From SZUA-309 sp965232595 (lineage in GTDB: Bacteria > Pseudomonadota > Gammaproteobacteria > Pseudomonadales > Azotimanducaceae): DNA of 64,000 nucleotides. Shown here piece by piece: positions 18,196 to 27,700 of this stretch. Positions within the stretch are counted from its first letter, which is position 1. Every line of letters begins with the position of its first letter. The stretch lies in the NCBI GenBank assembly GCA_965232595.1, contig OZ246983.1:3348001-3412000 (forward strand). Reading direction: 5' to 3'. The notes under the pieces are model-generated. The model ran no database searches and was not told the DNA's origin. It worked only from the letters and a program-made list of their open reading frames with translations. The position numbers were made by a program, and so were the translations under genes.

Positions 18196-19432
18196 CGCAG
18201 CCCGGCAGTCGCTCTCGAAGCTGACTGCCGGTCTCCTTGTTCTGCTGCTGAGCGCGGCAGCCGCTGCCGCGCCTGCGGATGAGCTCTACGGTCTGGTCGG
18301 CGAACGGCTGTCGCACATGCGCGACGTGGCCGCGCACAAGTGGCTGCAGGAGTTACCCGTCGAAGATCTGGCCCGGGAGCAGGTTGTGGTGGCCACGGCG
18401 CTTGAAGAAGCGCGCAACCATGGCCTAGAGCCGGAGGGTGCGGCGGCCTTCTTCCGCGAGCAGATCGAAGCGGCCAAGGACATCCAGCGCTACTGGTTCG
18501 GGCGCTGGCAGGCTGACGGCGGGCCGCAGGCGGCGCCCGATCTGGCAGCAGAGATCCGACCCAGGCTGCTGCTGCTCGGCAATGAGATCATTGCCGGGCT
18601 GGGGCGGGCACAGGCGCACGATCAGGCAGCTTTTGCTGATCTGGTCGCAACCGAAGGGTTGGGTTCAGAGCGGGTAGAGAGCCTGTACCGCGCCTTGCGT
18701 CAGGTGGCCCGCTACGACAGCCGGCTGCAGCAGATTCGCGCCAGCGGGCTGCTGCGGGTGGGAACGACCGGCGACTACGCGCCGTTTTCTGACGCGAACG
18801 CCGACACCAGCGAGCGCTGGGCCGGCTCGTTGACCGGTGCGGACGTGGACCTGGCCCGCGATCTGGCAGCCGCCCTGGACGTTGAGGTCGAGTTTGTTCG
18901 CACCAGCTGGCCGACTTTGAGTGAAGATCTCCTGGCTGGCCGCTACGACGTGGCCATGAGCGGGGTCTCCCGAACGCTGGATCGTGCGAAGATCGGCCAC
19001 CTGTCCCTGCCCTACTACGTGGGCGGGAAAACGCCCATCGCCCGCTGTGAAGACCGGGCGCGCTTTGCAGGCCTCGAGGATATCGATCAGCCGGATGTCC
19101 GGGTGATCGTCAATCCGGGCGGGACCAACGAGCGATTCGTCGATGAGCGCCTCCTGCAGGCGCAGAAAGTTCTGCATCCTGACAATCGAACCATCTTCGA
19201 AGCGCTGCTGGCCGGCAAGGCGGACCTGATGGTCACCGACAGCATCGAGGTGGCCTTGCAGGCTCGCAGACACCCGGGACTTTGCGGCACAATGGAGGCA
19301 ACGCTGACTTACCAGGAAAAAGCCTACTTCATGCCGGCAGACAGCGAGCTGGCGCGCTTTGTCGATACCTGGCTGTCGCTCCGCCTGAGTGACGGCACGG
19401 TGAGCAGAGTGCTGGAGGCCCACCTGAACTGA
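18176..19432 (+). CDS. Exported chorismate mutase (AroQ-gamma type) fused to cyclohexadienyl dehydratase (PheC)
   Basis: A bifunctional protein that would turn chorismate into prephenate and then phenylpyruvate in the periplasm. The helical secreted AroQ-type domain shows GERLSHMRDVAAHKWLQ, EDLAREQVV and FFREQIEAAKDIQRYWF. The second domain is a periplasmic-binding-protein-fold PheC (LLRVGTTGDYAPFSD). The frame encodes a clean signal peptide (SKLTAGLLVLLLSAAAAAAPA) upstream of the first ATG at 18317, yet no ATG, GTG or TTG precedes it after the in-frame TGA at 18170. The best start is ATC at 18176, seven bases after AAGGTG; CTG at 18221 is an alternative. From ATC the protein has 418 residues. 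Confidence 0.85.
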   Translation: MKPSSSSAARQSLSKLTAGLLVLLLSAAAAAAPADELYGLVGERLSHMRDVAAHKWLQELPVEDLAREQVVVATALEEARNHGLEPEGAAAFFREQIEAAKDIQRYWFGRWQADGGPQAAPDLAAEIRPRLLLLGNEIIAGLGRAQAHDQAAFADLVATEGLGSERVESLYRALRQVARYDSRLQQIRASGLLRVGTTGDYAPFSDANADTSERWAGSLTGADVDLARDLAAALDVEVEFVRTSWPTLSEDLLAGRYDVAMSGVSRTLDRAKIGHLSLPYYVGGKTPIARCEDRARFAGLEDIDQPDVRVIVNPGGTNERFVDERLLQAQKVLHPDNRTIFEALLAGKADLMVTDSIEVALQARRHPGLCGTMEATLTYQEKAYFMPADSELARFVDTWLSLRLSDGTVSRVLEAHLN

Positions 19433-19445
19433 AGCCCGAGGGTTC

Positions 19446-19841
19446 ATGAGACCGACCAGAGCCAACAGCCTGCCCAAAGCGCGCTACAGCGCTGCGCTGG
19501 CGGCTGTGTCCCTGGCGTTGCTCCTGCAGTGCCTGGCGCCGCCGGGCTACATGGCGGGCAGCCTGGACGATGGCTGGCCCGTGGTGCTCTGTCCGGAAGG
19601 GCTGCCAGCAGGATTCCTGGGTCACCATGGCCATCACCACGGTGAGGAGTCGGCTGAGGATCTGTCCCTGGATGGCTACTGCCCACTCGGCGGTATGCTC
19701 GACACCACTACTGCGGTCCAGGCGGTTGCCCTTGCTGATGGCAGCGCCGCGGGGCTGTCTTTCCAGACGCGCTACCGCGCGCCCTTGCCGACCCGGCGAG
19801 TTCACGCCCATCCTGCCCGGGCTCCACCCGTCCACGTTTGA
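19446..19841 (+). CDS. DUF2946-like exported protein, His-rich
   Basis: A 131-residue protein with a hydrophobic N-terminal segment (about 16-38), a histidine cluster GHHGHHHGEE (about 59-68), and a C-terminus ending ARAPPVHV, like the A-R-G/A-P-P end of DUF2946 proteins. These small proteins often sit beside copper-related TonB receptors; one follows here. A role in periplasmic metal handling is inferred. The ATG at 19446 has GAGGG upstream, 13 bp after the AroQ-PheC stop. Confidence 0.8.
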   Translation: MRPTRANSLPKARYSAALAAVSLALLLQCLAPPGYMAGSLDDGWPVVLCPEGLPAGFLGHHGHHHGEESAEDLSLDGYCPLGGMLDTTTAVQAVALADGSAAGLSFQTRYRAPLPTRRVHAHPARAPPVHV

Positions 19842-19921
19842 GTCGATCAGCAACCTGAATTGAGTCACTCACCCTGCCGGGTGAGAACCGCTCTGCACAG
19901 GGCGGAACGTGGAACAGAACA

Positions 19922-22012
19922 ATGAGAATCAGAACGAACAGGAACGTGCGCCTGTCGTCGGTGGCGTTGGCAGCCCTGCTGCTGCCTGCGCTCGGCGTGG
20001 CGGACGAAGAAGAGGCCACCTTCATAGAAGAGATGGTGGTGGTAGGCGAGGCAGATCGCCGTATCTACGAGCTGGCGGAAACGTTGAACGTAACGCCGGA
20101 CTCGGCGGTGCTGCTGAAACGTGCCGTTGGCGCCAACGTGGTCAGCAACGGCCCGATCACCGGCATGGCGCAGTATCGGGGCATGTCGAGAATGCGGGTG
20201 AGCTCGCGAATCAACGGCCAGCACATCAGCCCCGGTGGGCCCAACTGGATGGATCCGCCGCTATCCTACGCGCCGGCCGCCCACCTCGAGTCGCTGGAGG
20301 TGCACCGCGGGATCGCCTCGGTAGGCGCCGGGATGGAGACCATTGGCGGGGTGGTGGATGCCAACACCTGGCAGGGCCGCTTTGCCGATGAAGGCAGCCT
20401 GATCGAAGGACGGATCAGGGCAGGTGCACACAGCGTAAACGACGCGAGCCTGCTGTCCGGCGCCTTCGTTGCCTCGAACGCCAACCACCGGCTGAAGCTC
20501 TCCGGCCTGACCGAGCAGGCGAACGATGCGGAGTTCGCCGACGGCAAGATCCTGCCGACGGAGTACGATCGGCAGCGGCTGGACCTGGGTTACGGGCTGC
20601 GGCTGGGCGCGCACCAGTTCCAGCTCGACTACGGCCGCAATGAAACCGGTGATGCGGGGACCCCGGCGTTGCCCATGGATATCGAGTACATCGACTCCGA
20701 CCTGGCTGGCTTCGGCTACCAGTTCGACGGCGAGCGACTGCGGGTGAACGGCCGGATCTGGTGGAGCGAAATCGATCACGGCATGACCAACTACCACCTG
20801 CGCACGCCGCCGGGCAACGGCGCTCAGTACCGCCGCAACATCACCGATGTGGAAAACCTGGGCTTCTCCCTGGCCTTTGACTTCGATGGCTGGCGCTTCG
20901 GCATCGATGGCCACGACGAGGTGCACAACTCCGACATCGACAACCCCAACAACCCGATGTTTTTCGTCACCAACTTCAATGAAGCGGAACGTCGCCTCCT
21001 CGGCGTATTCGCCGAGAAGCAGTTCAGCTTTGCCGATCGCTGGCAGCTGGAACTGGGTGGGCGGTTTAACCGGATCGAGTCGGATGCCGGCGAGGTCAAC
21101 GCCACCCCGGCCATGATGGGCATGCCGCCGGCGGTTCTACTGCGGAACACCTTCAACGACGCCGACCGCAGCCGCACGGACAACAACGTGGATCTGGTTG
21201 CCAAGCTGCGCTTCGAAGCAGATGAGCAGCTCAGCTACTACCTGGGCGCCGGCCGGAAGACCCGGGCGCCGTCGTATCAGGAGCGTTACCTCTGGCTGCC
21301 GCTGCAGGCGACTGCGGGCCTGGCCGACGGCCGCACCTATACCGGCAATCTGGCCTTGGATTCTGAAGTTGCGACGGAGCTCGAGGTGGGGCTGGACTTC
21401 GAAGGGGGTGCGTTCCACCTGGCGCCGCGGCTGTTCTACCGCGACGTGGCCGACTACATCCAGGGTGGGGTGAGCAGCAACACGGCGGCGATCATGTTCG
21501 TTCGGATGATGAACATGATGAACGGCACCAGCGCGCCGGACCCGCTCGAGTTCCAGAACCTGGATGCGGAGTTCTACGGCTTCGACATGGACTGGGGTTG
21601 GCAGCTGTCCGAGCGCTGGGCGCTCAGCGGCGTGCTCAACTACGTTCGCGGCAAGTCGGATGATGACAACCTGTATCGGATCCCACCGCTGAACGGCCTG
21701 GTTGCGCTCAACTACTCCGCATCTCGCTGGGGCGTTGGCGCCGAGGCGTTCTTCGCCGGCCGGCAGGACAAGGTTGCCGCTTTCAACGGGGAGCCGGAGA
21801 CCGCGGGGTACGGAATCTTCAACCTGCATGGACACTGGCAGGTCACCTCGATGATCCGGCTGTCCGCGGGCGTCGAGAACCTGGCTGACAAGGTCTACTC
21901 GGACCACCTCGCCGGGATCAACAGGGTTCGTGAGAATCCGGCCATCGCCGTTGGCGATCGGTTGCCGGGCTACGGGCGCAACTTCTTCGCCCGCTTCGAC
22001 CTCAACTTCTAG
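19922..22012 (+). CDS. TonB-dependent receptor, probably copper-related (OprC/NosA-like)
   Basis: A 696-residue receptor with a signal peptide (about 1-27), a TonB box-like EEMVVVGEA, a plug domain (VVSNGPITGMAQYRGMSRMRVSSRING) and a barrel ending FFARFDLNF. Methionine-rich stretches such as ATPAMMGMPP and FVRMMNMMNG are typical of copper-binding receptors like OprC. With the adjacent His-rich DUF2946-like gene, copper uptake is the favoured role, but other metals are possible. The Shine-Dalgarno before the ATG at 19922 is weak. The stop directly abuts that of the convergent cyclase/ATPase gene. Confidence 0.88.
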   Translation: MRIRTNRNVRLSSVALAALLLPALGVADEEEATFIEEMVVVGEADRRIYELAETLNVTPDSAVLLKRAVGANVVSNGPITGMAQYRGMSRMRVSSRINGQHISPGGPNWMDPPLSYAPAAHLESLEVHRGIASVGAGMETIGGVVDANTWQGRFADEGSLIEGRIRAGAHSVNDASLLSGAFVASNANHRLKLSGLTEQANDAEFADGKILPTEYDRQRLDLGYGLRLGAHQFQLDYGRNETGDAGTPALPMDIEYIDSDLAGFGYQFDGERLRVNGRIWWSEIDHGMTNYHLRTPPGNGAQYRRNITDVENLGFSLAFDFDGWRFGIDGHDEVHNSDIDNPNNPMFFVTNFNEAERRLLGVFAEKQFSFADRWQLELGGRFNRIESDAGEVNATPAMMGMPPAVLLRNTFNDADRSRTDNNVDLVAKLRFEADEQLSYYLGAGRKTRAPSYQERYLWLPLQATAGLADGRTYTGNLALDSEVATELEVGLDFEGGAFHLAPRLFYRDVADYIQGGVSSNTAAIMFVRMMNMMNGTSAPDPLEFQNLDAEFYGFDMDWGWQLSERWALSGVLNYVRGKSDDDNLYRIPPLNGLVALNYSASRWGVGAEAFFAGRQDKVAAFNGEPETAGYGIFNLHGHWQVTSMIRLSAGVENLADKVYSDHLAGINRVRENPAIAVGDRLPGYGRNFFARFDLNF

Positions 22013-24670
22013 CTACGGCTCCTGCGCCTGGGCGATCAGCTCGTCCAGGCGCATGGTCCGGCCCTCGCTGAAAGCGCGCTCGAACGCCTCCTCGCCAGCA
22101 CCGCTGCGCGCCCGCGCCAGGTCCTCGTCGTAACGGGCCTGATTGAACGACTCGATCGGCGCGTTGAGTATTTCCCGCAGCCGGTCGGCAGCGCCGAACA
22201 GGCGCGCCGCCGCTTCGAACCGTTCCCGGCGCAGCTCGATATCGGCCAGCATTTCCAGGCAATAGGCGATGGCGTTGCGTACGCCCAGCGCGTTGAACAG
22301 GGCCAGGCTTTCCTGAACGTTGCGAGCCGCCTCGTCCAGCTCTCCCTTGATCGCCAGCACCTCGCCGACGTTCACGAGCCCGGTGGCGATGTAGTTGGCG
22401 TCGGCCAGCTCACGGCCCAGCGCCAGCCCTTCCTGGTAGTGGTCGAGGGCTTCGTCGAGTTCTTCGCGCATCTGCTTGAGGGCGCCTAGCACCACCAGGC
22501 TGAACGACAGCCGGCCTCTGGAGCCGAGGGAGCGAAGCTTTTCGACGGCGGTGGTCAGGCAGGTCTCCGCCCGTTCCGTCTCGCCGAGATACTGCAGGAT
22601 GGTGCCGAGCTGGCTTAAGGCATCGGCAGTCCCTTCCTCGTCTCCTGCCGCTTCGAAGGCGGCCAGTGCAGCCTCACAGTGGCCGCGCGCTTCCTCCGTG
22701 TTGTTCTGGATGCGCTCCAGGTTTGCCAGGCCGAGCAGGCTGCGGGCTTTTTCGGCATCAGGAATATCGGCGGCGATGACCTTTTCCAGCCACTCCCGAC
22801 CTTCTTTGAACTGGCCGCGCTGATACCAGTGAAACCACAGCACGCCCGCGGTACCGGCGGCGAGCGAGGGCTCGTTCGCCAGCCCCCAGGACATGGCGTT
22901 GCGGAAGTTGGCCTGGTCCGCATCCAGCCGGGTGAACCAGCTCGTGGCGTCCACACCACGCAGGCTCGGCCCGGCGCTGGCGACGTAAGTCTCGAACCAG
23001 TGCGCGTGGCGGGCGTTCAGCTCAGCCTGCTCACCCGACTGCTTCAGCTGCACCAGGGCGTAGTCGCGCAGGGTCTGCAGCATGTTGACCCGTTGGCTGA
23101 GCGGCAGGTCATCCTCTTCGTCCTCGAGGCCGGAGCCATCAAAGGAGAGGGTCAGCAGGCTCTTGTTGACCAGGCTGTCCAGGTCCAGCGGGAAGAAGTA
23201 TTCGTCGTCGGGATCACAGACGGTGCTCACGGCAGGCAGCGGGGCGCCACCATCGAACACGGCCAGCCGCCTCCAGAGCACCTGCTCACGCTCGTCGAGC
23301 AGATCGTAGCTCCAGGCGACCAGGTCCTTGAGCGTCTGCTGGTGATCGAGCAGATCGGCGGAGCCTCCCGTGAGGACGGCCATCCGGTTCTTCAGCGCCT
23401 TCAGCAGGTCTCGGGTAGTCATTGAGTAAAGGCGGGCGGTGGCGAGCTCGATCGCCAGCGGCAACGCGTCCAACTTGCGGCAGATCTCGACCACGTCTGC
23501 GACGTTGTCGGCGCTGAGCTCGAATTCCCACTGCGCCGACTGCGCGCGCTCGACAAAAAGGCGCACGGCCTCGAAGTTGCCGACCTCCTGCAGGTCGTCG
23601 AGGGGTGCATCAACCGCCGGCAGGCCGAGCGGGGGCACCGGGTAGACTCGTTCGCCGGAGAGCCGCAGCGGTTGCCGGCTGGAGGTGAGGATCTTCAGGC
23701 CGGGGCTCGCTGCCTGCAGCTGGCCGATTTCCCGTGCCGCCTGGCTGACCTGTTCGAAGTTGTCCATCACCAGCAGCAGCGAGCGGTCCGCCAGAAATTC
23801 CTTCAGCGATTCCAGGAGCGGTCGGCCCGGGTCTTCTTTCACTTCCAGCGCTCCGGCAATTGCCGGGAGCACCAGTTCCGGCTCCCGGATCGCCGCCAGC
23901 GCGACGAAAAACGCGCCGTCGGCCAGAGTGTGGATGACTTCCTCGGCAACCCGCAGCGACAGGCGGCTTTTGCCGGTGCCACCCGGCCCGAGCAGGGTGA
24001 CCGCCCGGGTCTGCGGGTTGGTCAGGAGGTCGCGCACCTCGGCCACCTCCTTCGCCCGGCCGATGAACGGGGTCAGAGGCACCGGCAGGTTCGACGGGTG
24101 GGACTCCGCTGATCTTGGCGGCGGGAAGTCGGACGGCAGCTCGGGAATCACCACCTGGTGCAAGTGTTCGGGTGCTTCGATGTCCTTCAGCCGATGCTCA
24201 CCCAGGTCGCGCAGGGTGATGCCGTCGGCTTCCAGTGGCGCCAGGGCTTCCGCCGCCGCGTCAGCCGAAAGCAGGATCTGGCCGCCGTGCCCGATTGCTG
24301 CAACCCGAGCCGCCAGGTTCACCACCAGTCCCACGTAACCTTCTTCCGTGGGTTGGGGCTCACCGGCGTGCATGCCCATGCGGACCTTGATCGGCTCTCC
24401 GTGAGCAAACGGAAAAGACGCCAGCGCTCTGGTGCCCGCCACCGCGCCACGCGCGCAGCCGGCGGTATCGGGAAAGGCATAGAAGAAAGCATCGCCTTGG
24501 GTGTCGACTTCGGCGCCGCCATGGGCCTGGAAAGCTTCCCGGAGCGCGTCTCTGTGTTCGGCCTGGGCCCGAGCGTAGCCCTCCGCGCCTAGCTTGTGCA
24601 GCAGGCGGGTGGAACCTTCGATGTCGGTCATGAGCAGGGCGACGTGCCCGCTCGGCAGCTCGGGTCGCAT
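22013..24670 (-). CDS. Class III nucleotide cyclase - STAND ATPase - TPR regulator
   Basis: An 885-residue three-part signalling protein. Residues 8-175 form a class III cyclase domain with both metal aspartates (D16 in TDIEGST, D60 in TQGDAFF) and the N118/R122 pair (NLAAR). Residues 200-560 form a NB-ARC/STAND NTPase with Walker A GPGGTGKS (228-235) and Walker B LLLVMDN (298-304). From about 600 there are TPR-like helical repeats (LGLANLERIQNNTEEARGH). Such proteins couple a bound signal to cyclic nucleotide synthesis. The ATP/GTP-selecting residues are not canonical, so the product is uncertain. It follows the giant FFNAP-repeat gene by 72 bp on the same strand. Confidence 0.92.
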   Translation of the reverse strand: MRPELPSGHVALLMTDIEGSTRLLHKLGAEGYARAQAEHRDALREAFQAHGGAEVDTQGDAFFYAFPDTAGCARGAVAGTRALASFPFAHGEPIKVRMGMHAGEPQPTEEGYVGLVVNLAARVAAIGHGGQILLSADAAAEALAPLEADGITLRDLGEHRLKDIEAPEHLHQVVIPELPSDFPPPRSAESHPSNLPVPLTPFIGRAKEVAEVRDLLTNPQTRAVTLLGPGGTGKSRLSLRVAEEVIHTLADGAFFVALAAIREPELVLPAIAGALEVKEDPGRPLLESLKEFLADRSLLLVMDNFEQVSQAAREIGQLQAASPGLKILTSSRQPLRLSGERVYPVPPLGLPAVDAPLDDLQEVGNFEAVRLFVERAQSAQWEFELSADNVADVVEICRKLDALPLAIELATARLYSMTTRDLLKALKNRMAVLTGGSADLLDHQQTLKDLVAWSYDLLDEREQVLWRRLAVFDGGAPLPAVSTVCDPDDEYFFPLDLDSLVNKSLLTLSFDGSGLEDEEDDLPLSQRVNMLQTLRDYALVQLKQSGEQAELNARHAHWFETYVASAGPSLRGVDATSWFTRLDADQANFRNAMSWGLANEPSLAAGTAGVLWFHWYQRGQFKEGREWLEKVIAADIPDAEKARSLLGLANLERIQNNTEEARGHCEAALAAFEAAGDEEGTADALSQLGTILQYLGETERAETCLTTAVEKLRSLGSRGRLSFSLVVLGALKQMREELDEALDHYQEGLALGRELADANYIATGLVNVGEVLAIKGELDEAARNVQESLALFNALGVRNAIAYCLEMLADIELRRERFEAAARLFGAADRLREILNAPIESFNQARYDEDLARARSGAGEEAFERAFSEGRTMRLDELIAQAQEP

Positions 24671-24742
24671 GTGACTTCTGCTTGGGCTTCAGCCGATCAG
24701 CGTGTCAGAAATGCACCCGCTTGGCCATCCGTGGCCCGACGC

Positions 24743-27700
24743 TCAATCATCATCGTCGTCGCAATCCTGGGAGTGATCGTGGTCGTCGTCCTTGTCGTCG
24801 CAGGACCGGTTGTCGATGGTGATCGAGTAGGTGCGAACTTCCTGTTGCGCGCCGTCGCTGGCGCTGACCGTGAACGTACGGGTCTGTCGTCGTTGCGCGG
24901 TCCCGGAGATGACCCCACTGCTGGACAGTGACAGGCCTTTTGGCAGCCGACCGCTGACCAGGGCCCACTGGTAGGTGCCGAAGCCTCCCGAGGCCACCAG
25001 GGTGACGTCGTAGTACTCGTACTTCGTCCCGTTCGGCAGCACCGTGGTTTCAATGACCAGCGGTGCCGGCTCGACGATGATGCTGAGATCAATGGCGGCT
25101 GCGGTTACCCGCACATCGCTGTCTGCGTACTGGGCTGTGAAGGCGAACGGTGAGCCAGTGAAGCTGATGGGCGTACCGCTGATCTGGCCGGCAGCCGACA
25201 GGCTGAGGCCAGGTGGCAGTGCGCCTGCGGTGATCGACCAGCTGCCAGCGCCAGTACCACCGGTAACCGTCAGCGTCTGCGTTGCGTAGGGCGCATCCAC
25301 CATGCCATCCGGCAGGCTGATCGGCGCGATGCTGAGCGGTGCCGGCACGATCTCCAGGCTCAGCGTTACGCTGCGATCGATGACAAACTCGTTCGGATCG
25401 ACCAGGGTGATGGTGAGGTCGAGCGGGCCGCTGGTGAATGCAGTGGGCGTGCCGCTGATCCGACCGGTCGTTGCGTTGATCGTGTTCAGCAGCAGGCCCT
25501 CGGGTAAGGCGGAACCTGCAGCCAGCTGGAAAGTGCCGTCACCGCTGCCGCCGGTGGCGGTAATGGTCGCCTCGTAGGCGACGCCGACCTGGCCTGAAGG
25601 AATGCTGTTGGTGCCGATCACGATGGGCGGTGGATACACCTCGATGCTGAGCTCGACAGACTCTGAGACGCCGCCTGCATCCGTTACTGTGAGCGTGAAC
25701 TCGTACGGGGATCCGGCAAATGCCGTCAGCTCACCGGTGATCGTTGCCGTCTCTTCGCCATCGTTCTGCACCAGCGTCAGCCCATCAGGCAGGCTGCCGC
25801 TGGTGATGCTGAACAGATAGCCGCCCACGCCGCCGGTTGCAGAGACAGGCTGATCCGGGTAGCTCACGCCGACCGTGCCGGAAGGCAGCATGGGCAGGAC
25901 GATATCGAGTACGTCCGGGGCAAACACCTGTTCCGTGTCTGATCCCACCGCGCCCGTCGCGCGGATCTCGATAGTCAGCTCCGCGCTCTGACCGTATTCG
26001 GTGATGGGGAAAACGATTCCCTCCACGTTCAGCACCGCATCACAGGTGGCATCCCGTTCAATATCGACGGTGATGCCGGCAGACGGGTTGTCGACGGCAA
26101 AGCTGTCGATCTGCTCGCCGTTGATGCTGTAGGTGACTACCGCACTCTGCAGCACGCAGTAGTCGCCGACGAAGATAGCCAGGCTGCTGTCGCCGGCGAT
26201 GTTGATCTCGGTTTCGATGATCTCCACATCCACGGCCTGAATCAGGGTGCCCTTCTGGCTCTTCACTGTCAGGTTGCCAGCGCCGTCGATGTACTGGAAC
26301 GCGAGCCGCTGATCGCGGGCGTTTTCCAGGATGAAGGTGTGGCCAAAGGGTTCGGCGGTCAGGCCGCTGTCGGGGGTGATGCTGTAGGACTCCACCACGC
26401 CGGTGCCCGATGCGTTGTCTGCTTCGTCCCAGTAGACGAGGGCGATGATCTCGCGAATACCGTTGCCGCCGGTCAAGGCGTCGGTCGCCTGTACCGTCGC
26501 GATGACGTTGCCCGTGAGGGGGTCGGAGACCGCGCTCTGCACGAGCACCTGGGGCGGATCGAAATCTTCGTCGATGGCCTGTGCAGCGGATGTGCTGCTG
26601 CCCACCGGGTGAGTGGCGACTAGGCTCAGGCTCGAGTATAGACGCTGCTGACCCAGCACAGTGTCAGTCGATAACTCGCTTTCACAACGGAACTGGCCTG
26701 CGCCAACAACGAGGCTCTGGCTGATCCGCTCGCCCGTGTCCAGCGTGCTGGCCACCCCGAGCTGGGTCGGCACCAGGGCCTCGACGCAGCTGAAGGGCTC
26801 GAGCCCTGAGTCGGTGCTGAGGTCATCTTCGTAAACCACCCAGTCGTGCTGTGGTAGCGGCAGCACCGGATCGAACTCGAACAATCCCTCCAGGTTGGGG
26901 CCGCCGAGATCCGAGTAGCGGGCAGCGATGTAACAGGCGCTCTCACGATCGTCGATAGGACAGTCGGCGATCGGTACGCGCGAGGCCAGCGCTACACCAT
27001 GAATTCTAGTGCTGTCGGGTGCAACGCTCAGATCCCGATCCTCGATCGGCAGGGTCACCGGCTGCAGGGTACGGCCGTAAGTGGCCTGGGCGTCACCTGG
27101 AAAGATCTCGAACCAGCTGCCACGGAAGTTCAGATCGTCGTAGCGAATGAGGTCGTAGGTTGCGGGGCCGCTGCTCGATCCAACCAGGAAATCCTCGTTG
27201 CCGTCCGCGTTGCCTTCGGTAACGATCAGATCCAGAGTGCCTGCAGGAGTGGGCAGGGCGTTGCTGGCCGCGGCCGCGTAGGTGGCACTCAAGGTGGCAA
27301 TCCCTCGGGCTGGGAACAACAGCTGGGGTGGGGCGAACAGGCCGAGGTTGATCAGGCTGTCCTCGTCGTGTACGTCCAGCTCACGCAGGCTCATCACGTA
27401 GCGGCGCTTGGCGTTGATCAACGCCTCACCCAGATTGCGTCCCAGGTTCAGCTCTTCCACCAGCAGGATCATGATGCCCTCGGTCCCCCGGTTGGACACC
27501 GTGTTATCGCCGAGACCATAGCCACGCGGGGCCACCATGAACCCGAGCAGCTCCACCCAGTCCTGGGCGGCATCGAAGGGCAGGCCCAGCTGGTCGCTGA
27601 TGGCCCAGCTGTCAGGGATATTCAGGCCGCTGTGACAGCCGATGGTTACGGTCAGGGTGCCATCCAGGCAGCTGGCTGCAGCGCTGGTCGGTAACACGTC

